Of a DNA stretch of 64,000 nt, positions 10,087 to 18,691 are shown one piece after another. Positions within the stretch are counted from its first letter, which is position 1; each line of letters starts with the position of its first letter. A program made the translations under genes and the position numbers. The stretch covers positions 114,784-178,783 of the forward strand of contig NZ_JADNLK010000004.1 in the NCBI RefSeq assembly GCF_015555905.1, read 5' to 3'. Below the pieces are notes generated by a model. It was not told where the DNA came from and ran no database searches. It saw only the letters and a program-made list of their open reading frames with translations. Source of the stretch: Clostridium sp. D43t1_170807_H7. Its GTDB lineage: Bacteria > Bacillota > Clostridia > Clostridiales > Clostridiaceae.

Positions 10087-10941
10087 TTATACATTTTCTT
10101 TAGACTTATTTAAATACTTTGTTATTTGTTCTGCTCTTTCTTTTCTATTTGTTATTAACAACTCAATTATTATTCTAGCGTTATCTGTCATAGTTACAAC
10201 ATTAATAGTTGGAGTAATAACATCTATAATTTTATCAACACTATCCTCATTTATATTAACCATGTTATAAGCATCCATAATAGATCTTAATCCATGATTA
10301 TTTGTATTAATTAAAAACCTCATACCTTCTTTTATAATAACACTATTCTCACCCTTTTTAGGTGATTTAGTGCATTTTTCACCTATTAGTATTAAGTCTA
10401 GATACTTATTTATACTTTTAACATTATAGTAAATTGCTATTGCTTGCATTAACTTAAATGTTAACCCACTTATTGATAAATTTTTATATCTATATTGACA
10501 ACCTTTTTGATTAGGATTTATGTATATGTACTCATAATCATAATTTACGTCTCTATTTTCTATAACTATCAAATCTATCCCAAGATTTTTACAAAGCTTT
10601 TCTTCTTCTTCTGACTTTAAATCTATTCCTAAAGCTATAAGTAATTCTCCACCTAAAAAATGAACATTATTTATTATATCTTTAGATGAAATTTTAGATT
10701 TACTTGAAGAATCATCATGGACTACGTATTCAATATCGGCATTTAAATATTTCAAAACCAATATAAGGGATGAAATAGCACATAATCCATCTACATTTGG
10801 TATCCCATAAACAACAATTTTTTTTCTATTATTAATTGCTGATACCATACGTTCTATTGCTTTATTCATATCTTTAAGTATAAAGGGATTATATCCAGTT
10901 ATGTAATTAGGACTATATATACTTTCCCAAAACTTACGCAT
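10087..10941 (-). CDS. RecJ-like DHH-family protein, short and probably catalytically inactive
   Basis: 284 residues, about half the length of RecJ, and in the place where RecJ is often found (upstream of apt-relA). It aligns by eye with the RecJ DHH domain: YNPFILKDMNKAIERM matches YNPFLLKDMDKAV, and INPNQKGCQY then FKLMQAIA matches the conserved NP..C.Y and FKL.QA region. The metal-binding motifs are altered: RecJ YDVDG reads PNVDG (residues 48-52), the DCG motif is lost, ITDHH reads VIENR (126-130), and the later TIADI Asp is missing. The DHHA1 and OB domains are absent. I chose ATG 10941 because GGAGGAG precedes it; the upstream GTG lies within that site. The family is fairly certain; loss of nuclease activity is inferred. 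Confidence 0.72.
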   Translation of the reverse strand: MRKFWESIYSPNYITGYNPFILKDMNKAIERMVSAINNRKKIVVYGIPNVDGLCAISSLILVLKYLNADIEYVVHDDSSSKSKISSKDIINNVHFLGGELLIALGIDLKSEEEEKLCKNLGIDLIVIENRDVNYDYEYIYINPNQKGCQYRYKNLSISGLTFKLMQAIAIYYNVKSINKYLDLILIGEKCTKSPKKGENSVIIKEGMRFLINTNNHGLRSIMDAYNMVNINEDSVDKIIDVITPTINVVTMTDNARIIIELLITNRKERAEQITKYLNKSKENV

Positions 10942-10976
10942 GATAAACTCCTCCACAATAATAAGAAAACAGTTAT

Positions 10977-11005
10977 ATTATAATAGATAAATTGATATAA
11001 TACAA
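10977..11005 (-). promoter_or_regulatory. Candidate sigma-A promoter of the RecJ-like/apt/relA/.../aspS operon
   Basis: On the minus strand there is TTGTAT (11000-11005), a 17-base spacer and a consensus TATAAT (10977-10982), 36 bases before the chosen start codon. It would drive the eight-gene operon down to aspS. Confidence 0.6.
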
Positions 11006-11098
11006 ATGTTTTCTTCATTTCCTAGCAAATTATCCTGTAAAAATATCTATTTTGAGAATTACACCTACTTATTTTATCTTTTTTGGATATAATATACA

Positions 11099-11128
11099 AA
11101 AGAAGTGGTAATTTCTTACCACTTCTTT
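11099..11128 (-). terminator. Terminator after secF
   Basis: A 13-bp perfect stem (11099-11111 with 11116-11128) and a 4-base loop, about 15 bases after the secF stop, with T-rich sequence following on the minus strand. Confidence 0.8.
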
Positions 11129-11142
11129 AATCTTATATAACA

Positions 11143-12015
11143 TTACGCTGTTTTTACATTTTTGTTTTTTGGTTTTCTCTTTTGTAATAATACCCAAATT
11201 GGTGATGCTATGAAGATTGATGAATAAGCTCCAGCAGCAATACCTATTAATAATGGTAATGAGAATTCTCTAACTGTTGGTACAAATATATTAACTGCTC
11301 CAATAATTATTAAAGTAGTTAATGAAGTATTTATAGATCTAGCTAAAGTCTTATTAATACTTGTATTTGCTATTTCAGCTGGAGTACTTCTTCTCATACT
11401 ATGGCTATTTTCTCTTATTCTATCAAAAATAACAATAGTATCATTAATTGAATATCCTACAATTGTTAACATCGCAGCTATAAATGAATTATTTACTGGA
11501 ATATTAAATATTGCATAAAATGCTAAAGTTATTAAAACATCATGTACTAAAGCAGTTATTGCTGCTATACCAAAATTAAATTCAAATCTTATTGCTATAT
11601 AAATAAGCATTGCTACACAAGCTACTAATACTGAAATAATAGCATTTCTTGTTAACTCTTTCCCAACCGATGGACCTATTTGACTTTGTGAAATTAAAGC
11701 AGAATCCTCTAGTGAATACTTTTCCTTTAATGCATCAAATAATTCTGCTGTTTTAGTCTCATCTAAGTCCTTTGACTTAATTTCATATTGAGTGCTTTCT
11801 ACAGTTTTTGTTACTGCATCATCTGCATATTCTTTTACTATTCCATCAGCTTCTACCTTATCAAAACTACCTCCAAAATCAACAACTATTTTAGTACCAC
11901 CTTTAAAGTCAATACCAAAATTTAATCCTCTAGTTGCCATTAAAACTACACCAACTAATATAATTGCTAGGGATATTGAAAACCAAATCTTTGTCTTTTC
12001 TATTATCTTAAACAC
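11143..12015 (-). CDS. secF: Protein translocase subunit SecF
   Basis: 290 residues. Partner of SecD in the membrane complex that uses the proton or sodium gradient to help Sec-dependent export. There is an N-terminal membrane segment, the GIDFKGGTKI motif, an extracytoplasmic domain, then five more membrane segments with the SINDTIVIFDRIREN signature. The C-terminus is basic (KRKPKNKNVKTA). It starts 4 bases after secD ends, so the two are co-translated. Confidence 0.96.
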   Translation of the reverse strand: MFKIIEKTKIWFSISLAIILVGVVLMATRGLNFGIDFKGGTKIVVDFGGSFDKVEADGIVKEYADDAVTKTVESTQYEIKSKDLDETKTAELFDALKEKYSLEDSALISQSQIGPSVGKELTRNAIISVLVACVAMLIYIAIRFEFNFGIAAITALVHDVLITLAFYAIFNIPVNNSFIAAMLTIVGYSINDTIVIFDRIRENSHSMRRSTPAEIANTSINKTLARSINTSLTTLIIIGAVNIFVPTVREFSLPLLIGIAAGAYSSIFIASPIWVLLQKRKPKNKNVKTA

Positions 12016-12019
12016 CTCA

Positions 12020-13273
12020 CTACCCCCTCTTCACTCTAAACTGCCAATTAGACTTTAACATTCCCATATCAACGGCCCACTTCATTAATGTTTTAGTAAC
12101 AACTACAGCTGTAAACATACTTACTGCTATACCTATCATTAATGTTACAGCAAATCCTTTAACGCTACCTGTACCTATAAAGTAAAGTACAAGTGCAGCA
12201 ATAATAGTAGTTACGTTTGAGTCAATAATTGAAGATAATGCATTGTTAAATCCTTTATCTACTGCTGCCTTTACAGACATTCCATTCTTTAACTCTTCTC
12301 TAACTCTTTCAAATATAAGTACATTCGCATCAACTGCCATACCAACAGTTAAAAGGAATGCAGCAATACCTGGAAGTGTTAATGCCACATCCGCCTCAAC
12401 AAATACTAGTAAAACTAGGCATACATATAAAGTTAATGCTATACTTGCAATAATTCCTGGTATTCTATAATAAAGAATCATAAATACAAATATAATAGCT
12501 ATTCCTATAAGCCCTGCCTTTACTGCATTTGGAAGTGCTTCAGCTCCTAGTTGAGCTCCAACATTTTCTATTTGTATAGCTTTAACGGTTACAGGTAGTG
12601 CTCCCGCATTAATTAAACCTGCTAAATTCTTAGCTTCATCTAAACTTCCACTACCTTCTATAATAGCATTACCATCAGTTATAACAGCATTTACTGTTGG
12701 ACTTGATATTTCTTCATCATCCATATAGATTGAAATTGTTTTATAAAGATTTGCTTCAGTTGCCTCTGCAAATTTTATAGTACCTTCATCTGTCAATTTT
12801 AATGAAACTACTGGCGCATTAGTACTACTATTAATAACTACGCTTGCCTCAGCAACATCTGTACCATTTAAAACTTCATTTCCATCAGCATCTTTAAATG
12901 TTAAATTACCAGTTTTAGATAAACTATCAACCAAATCTTTAGAGTCATATTCTCCTGGAATTTCAACTCTAATTCTTCTATCTCCTTCTACTGTTACTGA
13001 AGTTTCAGCAACACCTAACTTATTAACTCTTAAATCAATAAGCTGTCTTGTCTTTTCTAAGTCATCTTTTGTTACATTCTCATCTTGTATCTCCATTAAC
13101 ACAGAAACTCCACCTTGTAAGTCAAGCCCCTTAGTAATAGCTTTATTGAATGATTTAAATTCCCATCCCGCTACTTCAACACCTCTACCACCAGCATAGG
13201 CAAATGCAACTATAACAACTAAGGTTAGAATAAATAATATAGCGCTTCTAACTTTTGTTCGTCCTTTTTTCAT
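12020..13273 (-). CDS. secD: Protein translocase subunit SecD
   Basis: 417 residues, the compact Firmicute form. An N-terminal membrane helix is followed by the GLDLQGGVSVLMEI motif, an extracytoplasmic P1-type domain (about residues 45-235), and five membrane segments with VDANVLIFERVREEL, the SecD relay signature. A GGGGG-rich ribosome binding site (AAGGGGGAA) precedes ATG 13273. First gene of the secDF pair, with a good promoter upstream. Confidence 0.96.
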   Translation of the reverse strand: MKKGRTKVRSAILFILTLVVIVAFAYAGGRGVEVAGWEFKSFNKAITKGLDLQGGVSVLMEIQDENVTKDDLEKTRQLIDLRVNKLGVAETSVTVEGDRRIRVEIPGEYDSKDLVDSLSKTGNLTFKDADGNEVLNGTDVAEASVVINSSTNAPVVSLKLTDEGTIKFAEATEANLYKTISIYMDDEEISSPTVNAVITDGNAIIEGSGSLDEAKNLAGLINAGALPVTVKAIQIENVGAQLGAEALPNAVKAGLIGIAIIFVFMILYYRIPGIIASIALTLYVCLVLLVFVEADVALTLPGIAAFLLTVGMAVDANVLIFERVREELKNGMSVKAAVDKGFNNALSSIIDSNVTTIIAALVLYFIGTGSVKGFAVTLMIGIAVSMFTAVVVTKTLMKWAVDMGMLKSNWQFRVKRG

Positions 13274-13308
13274 GGTTTTCCCCCTTCTGTACTTTTTATC
13301 TCACATTA

Positions 13309-13337
13309 ATTATATTATGTATACTTTCCAATATCAA
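13309..13337 (-). promoter_or_regulatory. Candidate sigma-A promoter of secDF
   Basis: On the minus strand, TTGATA (13332-13337), a 17-base spacer and TATAAT (13309-13314), 36 bases before the secD start. Confidence 0.65.
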
Positions 13338-13448
13338 GTAAGATTAATATTTTCTCCATTTTTTACATTTATTTTTCACATATTATTCGTTTAATATTCC
13401 TTTAGCTACAAAGTTATTAAAAAAAATTGTAGTTTCCTCTAAAACAAA

Positions 13449-13493
13449 GGCGAAGCGAAAACACACCTTAACTCTGAATTTTATAACTTCGCC
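13449..13493 (-). terminator. Probable terminator after topB
   Basis: Arms GGCGAAG (13449-13455) and CTTCGCC (13487-13493) enclose a 31-base loop that can pair further. On the minus strand the stem is followed by TTTGTTTT. It lies 14 bases after the topB stop. The long loop makes it less certain than the other hairpins. Confidence 0.55.
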
Positions 13494-13506
13494 ATTATTA
13501 TATATA

Positions 13507-15687
13507 TTATTTAAAATTCTTCAAAAGTTCTGCAAATGGATTATCATTTACTTCCTCAGCTTCTTTTTGCATCTTTCTCATTATTCTTTGCGTCTCTCTC
13601 TTATCCACTTTTCCTTTTTTGTCAAATCTTTTTTCAAATGCAGATGCTTTTTCTCTAAAATTACAATTAGCTCCAGTACAAACATAAATCTTACCTTCAC
13701 CTTGACCTCTAAGCTCTAACTTTTTTTTACATTCAGGACATCTTGCATTTGTAACTCTAGCAACATTTTCTCTATATCCACATTCTCTATCTTGACATAC
13801 ATTCATTGTTCCGTTCTTACTTTTAACTTCTAAAAGGTATTTACCACAATTAGGGCATTTCTTTCCTGTCTTATTGTCATGAACAAATTTACTATTTGCA
13901 CCTTTTACATCTTCTACAAGAGCAACAGAGTAATTTTTCATCTCTTTAATAAAACTATTCCAATCTCTCTTTCCTTTTGCTATCTCATCTAGTTGACTTT
14001 CCCATTTTGCAGTTAATAATGGAGATTTTAATTCTTTAGGCACTAAATCTATAAGTTGTTTTCCTTTTGATGTAGGTAAAATCTCTTTTCCTTTCTTTTC
14101 TATAACGAAAGAATTAAATAGTTTTTCTATTATATCAGCTCTAGTAGCAACTGTACCTAATCCACCTGTTTCACCTAAAGTCTTAGCTGCATCTTTTCCT
14201 ACATTAATATACTTATGAGGATTTTCCATTGCAGATAATAAAGTACCTTCATTAAATCTTGATGGTGGTTTAGTTTCTCCTCTATTTAAAGAAACATTTT
14301 CAACAACAAACTTATCTCCTTTATTAACATTAGGTAATACCTGCTCCTTAATATCATCTTCTGATGAATCTTCTTCTAATTTATCGTAAAGCTTTTTCCA
14401 ACCTTTAGATATGACTATTTTACCCTTTGCTATAAATCTTTCCTCATTAACTTTTGCTTCTATAGTCGTTTGAACATACTCGAATGGCGGAAGTAATACA
14501 CTTAAAAACCTTTTTACTACTAAATCATAAATTTTTCTTTCTTCTGAGCTAAGATTTGAAAGATTAGGTTTTTCTTCAGTTGGAATTATTGCATGATGAT
14601 CACTTACCTTAGAATTATCTACAAATCCTTTATTACCATTTATCTTTGTTTTTAATAATCCATCTGCAGTGCTTCTATATTCCCCTATTGCAATTGCCTT
14701 AAGTCTATCTGGAATAGTTGCTACAATATCAGTAGATATATATCTTGAATCTGTTCTAGGATAAGTTAATATTTTATGATTTTCATAAAGTCTTTGCATT
14801 ATATTCAATGTTTGTTTTGCTGAATACCCAAAAATCTTATTTGCATCCCTTTGAAGTTCTGTTAGATCATAAAGAGCAGGTGAAAATTTCTTTTTATTAG
14901 TAGAATTAATATTAACTATTTCACCTTCTGCTCCTTTTATTTTAGAAACAATTTTATTTGCAAATTCATCATCAAAAACTCTACTATTATTATCTTTATT
15001 TATCCATGATAAATTATAGCCTTTTGTTTTTGCATTTATTGTGTAGTATGTCTTTGGTTTAAAGTTTTTAATTTCCTCTTCTCTTTGAACTATCATTGCA
15101 AGTGTTGGTGATTGAACTCTACCTGCTGATAATTGAGCATTATATTTACAAGTTAGTGCTCTAGTTACATTAAGACCAACAAGCCAATCTGCTTCTGCTC
15201 TACAAACTGCTGCTCTATAAAGATTTTCATACTCTTTTCCATCTTTTAAATTTCTGAATCCATCTAAAATAGCTTTATCTGTTTGTGATGAAATCCATAA
15301 TCTCTTAAGAGGTTTCTTTACTCCAGCCTTTTCTATAGTCCATCTTGCAACAAGTTCACCTTCTCTTCCAGCATCTGTTGCAATAACTATTTCGCTAACA
15401 TCATCTCTATTCATAAGCTTTTTAACTTCATTAAATTGCTTACCTGTTTTCTTTAATACAACTAACTTCATATGCTTAGGTAACATTGGAAGTGTTTCCA
15501 TCTTCCACTCTTTATATTTATTATCATACCCTTCAGGATCCATAAGTCCTACTAAATGTCCCATAGCCCAAGTTACTACATACTTGCTTCCTTCTATATA
15601 TGAACCTTTATTATTATTGCACTTTAAAACTTTTGCTAAATCTCTACCTACTGATGGCTTTTCTGCCAATACTAAAATTTTGCTCAT
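13507..15687 (-). CDS. topB: DNA topoisomerase III (type IA)
   Basis: 726 residues. Type IA topoisomerase that cuts and passes single strands. The N-terminal TOPRIM domain starts KILVLAEKPSVGRDLAKVL and has the acidic ATDAGREGELVA motif. The catalytic tyrosine lies in LTYPRTDSRYI (about residue 310). RVQSPTLAMI and the GLGTVATRADIIEKL motif are present. The C-terminus has two Cys4 zinc ribbons (CPNCGKYLLE...CGYRE and CPECKKKLEL...CNFRE) and a charged tail. The single TOPRIM/zinc-ribbon layout and TopB-type N-terminus separate it from TopA. It is a single gene, not obviously in an operon. Confidence 0.93.
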   Translation of the reverse strand: MSKILVLAEKPSVGRDLAKVLKCNNNKGSYIEGSKYVVTWAMGHLVGLMDPEGYDNKYKEWKMETLPMLPKHMKLVVLKKTGKQFNEVKKLMNRDDVSEIVIATDAGREGELVARWTIEKAGVKKPLKRLWISSQTDKAILDGFRNLKDGKEYENLYRAAVCRAEADWLVGLNVTRALTCKYNAQLSAGRVQSPTLAMIVQREEEIKNFKPKTYYTINAKTKGYNLSWINKDNNSRVFDDEFANKIVSKIKGAEGEIVNINSTNKKKFSPALYDLTELQRDANKIFGYSAKQTLNIMQRLYENHKILTYPRTDSRYISTDIVATIPDRLKAIAIGEYRSTADGLLKTKINGNKGFVDNSKVSDHHAIIPTEEKPNLSNLSSEERKIYDLVVKRFLSVLLPPFEYVQTTIEAKVNEERFIAKGKIVISKGWKKLYDKLEEDSSEDDIKEQVLPNVNKGDKFVVENVSLNRGETKPPSRFNEGTLLSAMENPHKYINVGKDAAKTLGETGGLGTVATRADIIEKLFNSFVIEKKGKEILPTSKGKQLIDLVPKELKSPLLTAKWESQLDEIAKGKRDWNSFIKEMKNYSVALVEDVKGANSKFVHDNKTGKKCPNCGKYLLEVKSKNGTMNVCQDRECGYRENVARVTNARCPECKKKLELRGQGEGKIYVCTGANCNFREKASAFEKRFDKKGKVDKRETQRIMRKMQKEAEEVNDNPFAELLKNFK

Positions 15688-15786
15688 ATTTTCTCCTTTT
15701 TCTTTAAGATTTTCTACTAATTATATCATAATTTCCTACAAATTTAATCTTAATATTTTTATTATTCTTTTTATTATGCTACATTA

Positions 15787-15815
15787 TTGGATTTTTTTTC
15801 ATTAAATAGTATAAT
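15787..15815 (+). promoter_or_regulatory. Candidate sigma-A promoter of the PBP gene
   Basis: TTGGAT (15787-15792), a 17-base spacer and TATAAT (15810-15815), 31 bases before the start codon of the penicillin-binding protein. Confidence 0.6.
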
Positions 15816-15846
15816 AATCTATAATACAATGTTTAAGGAGGTCTAT

Positions 15847-17859
15847 ATGAAAAGCTTTAAAAATATACTGTTATTTCTACTATTAATTCTAATGGTTATT
15901 TCAGTTTCCTGTTCAAAAATCAATAAATATGAAGAAGCATTTAATACTTTTAAAGAGAAATGGATTAATAGCGATTTTTCAGGTATGTATTCTATGTTAA
16001 CTAATAGCTCTAAAGAATATATTGACGAAGAAACTTTTGTAAATAGGTATACAAATATATATTCAGCAATAGACTTAAAAGATTTAGAAATCGAAATTTT
16101 GGGTGATATTATAAAAAATGAAGATTACTATACTGTTCCATTCTCTTTAAAATGTAATACTATTGCTGGAGAATTAAATTTAACTGATTACAAAGTAAAC
16201 ATTTATAAAGTAGATAAAGAATATCTTATTAATTGGGATGAAAGTTTATTATTTCCTAATATGATTGAAGGCGATAAAGTTTATGTTAGAACCCTTAGTC
16301 ACACCAGAGGAAAGATACTTGATAGAAATGATAATATTTTAGCAGAAGATGGGACAATCTCTGTTGTTGGAATACATCCTTCTAAATTTGATACTGAAAA
16401 TCGTGATGCTAAAATAACTGAACTTGCAAATACTTTAGATATAAGTGAAGATACTATTATAAATAAATTAACTGCAAACTCAAATCCTGAACATTTTGTT
16501 CCAATAGTAGATATACTTTCAAGTGATGAAAAACTTTCAACTTTAATTAATAGAAATGATGAAGGCATAATTATCAACGAAAAGACATCTAGAGTTTATA
16601 ATGGCGGGGAAGCCTTTGGAAGATTAATTGGATACGTTGGTGCAATTACCGCTGAAGAATTAGAATCTAAGAATGATAAAGGTTATACAGAAAGTAGCTT
16701 AATTGGTAAAGCCGGTATTGAACAAGTTTATGAAGATACATTACGTGGTGAAGATGGTGCTGAAATTTATCTTAGTAGAAATAATGAAGAAATTTCAATT
16801 TTAAAAAAAGAAGTTATAAATGGCACTGATGTTAAACTTACTATTGATTCAACATTACAAATCAATTCCTATGAACAATTAAACGGTGAAAAAGGTGCTG
16901 TTACAGCTGTTGATCCTAAAACTGGTGAAGTATTAGCTTTAGTTAGTGCTCCATCTTATGATTCAAACATGTTTACAACATATGTTACAAAAACCAAAGC
17001 TGCTGAAAGAGAAGCAAATGATTATACAGATCAAATCAACAGATTTAGTAAAACATATGCTCCTGGTTCAACTATGAAACTTATAACTGCTTCAATTGGT
17101 CTTAATACAGGAGTATTAAATGCTGATGAAACTGTTACTATTGACGGTTTGAGTTGGCAAAAGGATTCAAGTTGGGGAAATTATAATATTACTAGAGTTC
17201 ATAATACTACTACTCCAATGACACTTAGAGAAGCAGCTAAATATTCAGATAATATATACTTCGCTCAATTAGCATTAAAAATTGGTGGTGAAAATTTAAT
17301 TAATGGACTTAAGGGATTTGGTATAGGTGAAGATATTACCTTTGAATATCCTATGACTAAATCTAGTATTTCTAATAATGGCGCTTTAGATAATGAAATA
17401 TTATTAGCAGACACAGGATATGGACAAGGTGAATTAATGGTAACCCCTTTAAATATGGCATTAGCTTATAGCGCTTTAGCTAATAATGGTGATATTATGA
17501 ATCCAACATTAGTTTTAAGTTCCAATACCTCTCCAACTCTTTGGAAAGAATCTGCAATTAAAGCTGAATATTTACCTACATTAATAGAAGATTTTTCTGC
17601 AATGGTTAATGATGCTGATGGCGCCGCTCATGAAGCTCAAATTCCTGGATATAATATAGCTGCTAAAACTGGAACTGCTGAAATAAAAGCATCTCAAGAT
17701 GATACTACAGGAACTGAAAATGGCTGGTTCGTAGCCGTTGATACAACTAGCTCTAAACTTGCTATAGCCATGATAATAGAAGATGTAAAAGATAGAGGCG
17801 GTAGTAGTATTCCTATTCCAAAGGTTAAATCAATAATGGAAGAATACTTAAATAGATAA
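15847..17859 (+). CDS. Class B penicillin-binding lipoprotein with N-terminal NTF2-like (MecA_N) domain
   Basis: 670 residues from ATG 15847, which has AAGGAGGT 4-5 bases upstream; an earlier in-frame ATG has no such site. A lipoprotein signal ends at Cys22 (VISVSC). Domains: NTF2-like MecA_N-type region (about 28-135), PBP dimerisation domain (about 145-320), and transpeptidase domain with SxxK at 408-411 (STMK), SDN at 467-469 and KTGT at 607-610, all intact. It cross-links peptidoglycan on the outer membrane face. This architecture is shared with B. subtilis PBP3, E. faecium PBP5 and S. aureus PBP2a, several of which bind beta-lactams poorly. Low affinity here is only an analogy. It is a lone plus-strand gene. 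Confidence 0.9.
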   Translation: MKSFKNILLFLLLILMVISVSCSKINKYEEAFNTFKEKWINSDFSGMYSMLTNSSKEYIDEETFVNRYTNIYSAIDLKDLEIEILGDIIKNEDYYTVPFSLKCNTIAGELNLTDYKVNIYKVDKEYLINWDESLLFPNMIEGDKVYVRTLSHTRGKILDRNDNILAEDGTISVVGIHPSKFDTENRDAKITELANTLDISEDTIINKLTANSNPEHFVPIVDILSSDEKLSTLINRNDEGIIINEKTSRVYNGGEAFGRLIGYVGAITAEELESKNDKGYTESSLIGKAGIEQVYEDTLRGEDGAEIYLSRNNEEISILKKEVINGTDVKLTIDSTLQINSYEQLNGEKGAVTAVDPKTGEVLALVSAPSYDSNMFTTYVTKTKAAEREANDYTDQINRFSKTYAPGSTMKLITASIGLNTGVLNADETVTIDGLSWQKDSSWGNYNITRVHNTTTPMTLREAAKYSDNIYFAQLALKIGGENLINGLKGFGIGEDITFEYPMTKSSISNNGALDNEILLADTGYGQGELMVTPLNMALAYSALANNGDIMNPTLVLSSNTSPTLWKESAIKAEYLPTLIEDFSAMVNDADGAAHEAQIPGYNIAAKTGTAEIKASQDDTTGTENGWFVAVDTTSSKLAIAMIIEDVKDRGGSSIPIPKVKSIMEEYLNR

Positions 17860-17945
17860 TAAAAAATAAATATTTCTATGTATTTTTATCTAGTAATATG
17901 GTCATACTATAATTGAAGAAAAGATTCCAAAAGCTTCTTTTCTAA

Positions 17946-17993
17946 AAGATAAAATACTATCACATTGCTCTTATGATGATAGTATTTTATCTT
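17946..17993. terminator. Long hairpin between PBP and the 100-aa gene
   Basis: A perfect 17-bp AT-rich stem (17946-17962 with 17977-17993) and a 14-base loop between convergent genes. T tracts are short on both sides, but position and stem length favour a bidirectional terminator. Confidence 0.65.
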
Positions 17994-18022
17994 AAATCTT
18001 TATATAGTAATTATTTAAATTT

Positions 18023-18325
18023 TTAAAATATATAGGTCATATTTTGTGGCTCAAAATATGATAATCCATGTTTTTTTGCAATTTGAGGAATTACCTCATT
18101 TAAATGTTCCGCATCCTCAAAACTACATCCAATTATTATAAATCCCTTTCCCTTATTTATTTCAATATTAAATTTTTTAGAATTTAAATCTTCATAAAAT
18201 TCATCAATTAAATCTATCTCTCCAACAAGTGAAGTATCACCTTCACAAAGCATTTCATATAAAACCTGTGCTCCAACTGCACTACTTACGCTATCACTAT
18301 TCCATACTGCACAATACCAATCCAT
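18023..18325 (-). CDS. Conserved-looking hypothetical protein, 100 aa
   Basis: A 100-residue acidic soluble protein beginning MDWYCAVWNSDSVSSAVGAQ with a strong AAGGAG site. No signal peptide or membrane segment. Predicted alternation of strands and helices (FIIIGCSFEDAEHLNEVIPQIAKKHGL) suggests a small alpha/beta fold. I do not recognise the family. It stands alone between a hairpin shared with the PBP gene and the small gene at 18502-18585. Confidence 0.7.
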   Translation of the reverse strand: MDWYCAVWNSDSVSSAVGAQVLYEMLCEGDTSLVGEIDLIDEFYEDLNSKKFNIEINKGKGFIIIGCSFEDAEHLNEVIPQIAKKHGLSYFEPQNMTYIF

Positions 18326-18453
18326 TTTTTCTTCTCCTTTATCTTTTAAAAATTTTTTATAATTTTACCATAAAGCTTAAATAAATAATACTTTAACTAT
18401 TCTCTTATCATAACTTATAGATAAAAATAGAGCCAACATAAACTATCTCAAAA

Positions 18454-18489
18454 AAATAGGATTCACTTAATATAAAATGAATCCTATTT
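18454..18489 (-). terminator. Terminator after the 27-aa small gene
   Basis: A perfect 12-bp stem (18454-18465 with 18478-18489) and a 12-base loop, followed on the minus strand by a run of T (AAAAAA on the plus strand). It lies 13 bases after the small gene's stop. Confidence 0.8.
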
Positions 18490-18501
18490 CTATACACTTA
18501 A

Positions 18502-18585
18502 TTATTGTTCTTCATCATTATTAACTATTTTTGTTTTAGCCTTTTTATTCTGCTTAGGCTTTTTTTCATTTCTATTTTTAGCCAA
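18502..18585 (-). CDS. Very small basic protein, 27 aa (TTG start)
   Basis: A short frame with AGAGGTGA before a TTG start at 18585. The product begins with fMet, then AKNRNEKKPKQNKKAK, and ends in VNNDEEQ: very Lys/Asn rich with an acidic tail. A perfect terminator follows at once, so a short transcript ends here, which is the main support. Many clostridia carry such 25-40 residue Lys-rich peptides of unknown role. I cannot assign it to a family. Confidence 0.45.
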   Translation of the reverse strand: MAKNRNEKKPKQNKKAKTKIVNNDEEQ

Positions 18586-18691
18586 ACTCTTTTCACCTCT
18601 CTTTTTAATATACAACTTTAATAAAAAGTTATATATAGTTTGTCTTTAATCAGTTAAAAGAATACTGGCAATTATATGGACTAACCCCAAC

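Noticed and set aside
12243..12470. Plus-strand frames opposite secD, secF, topB and relA
   Set aside because: They lie fully inside well-supported genes, have no ribosome sites and show no recognisable domains.
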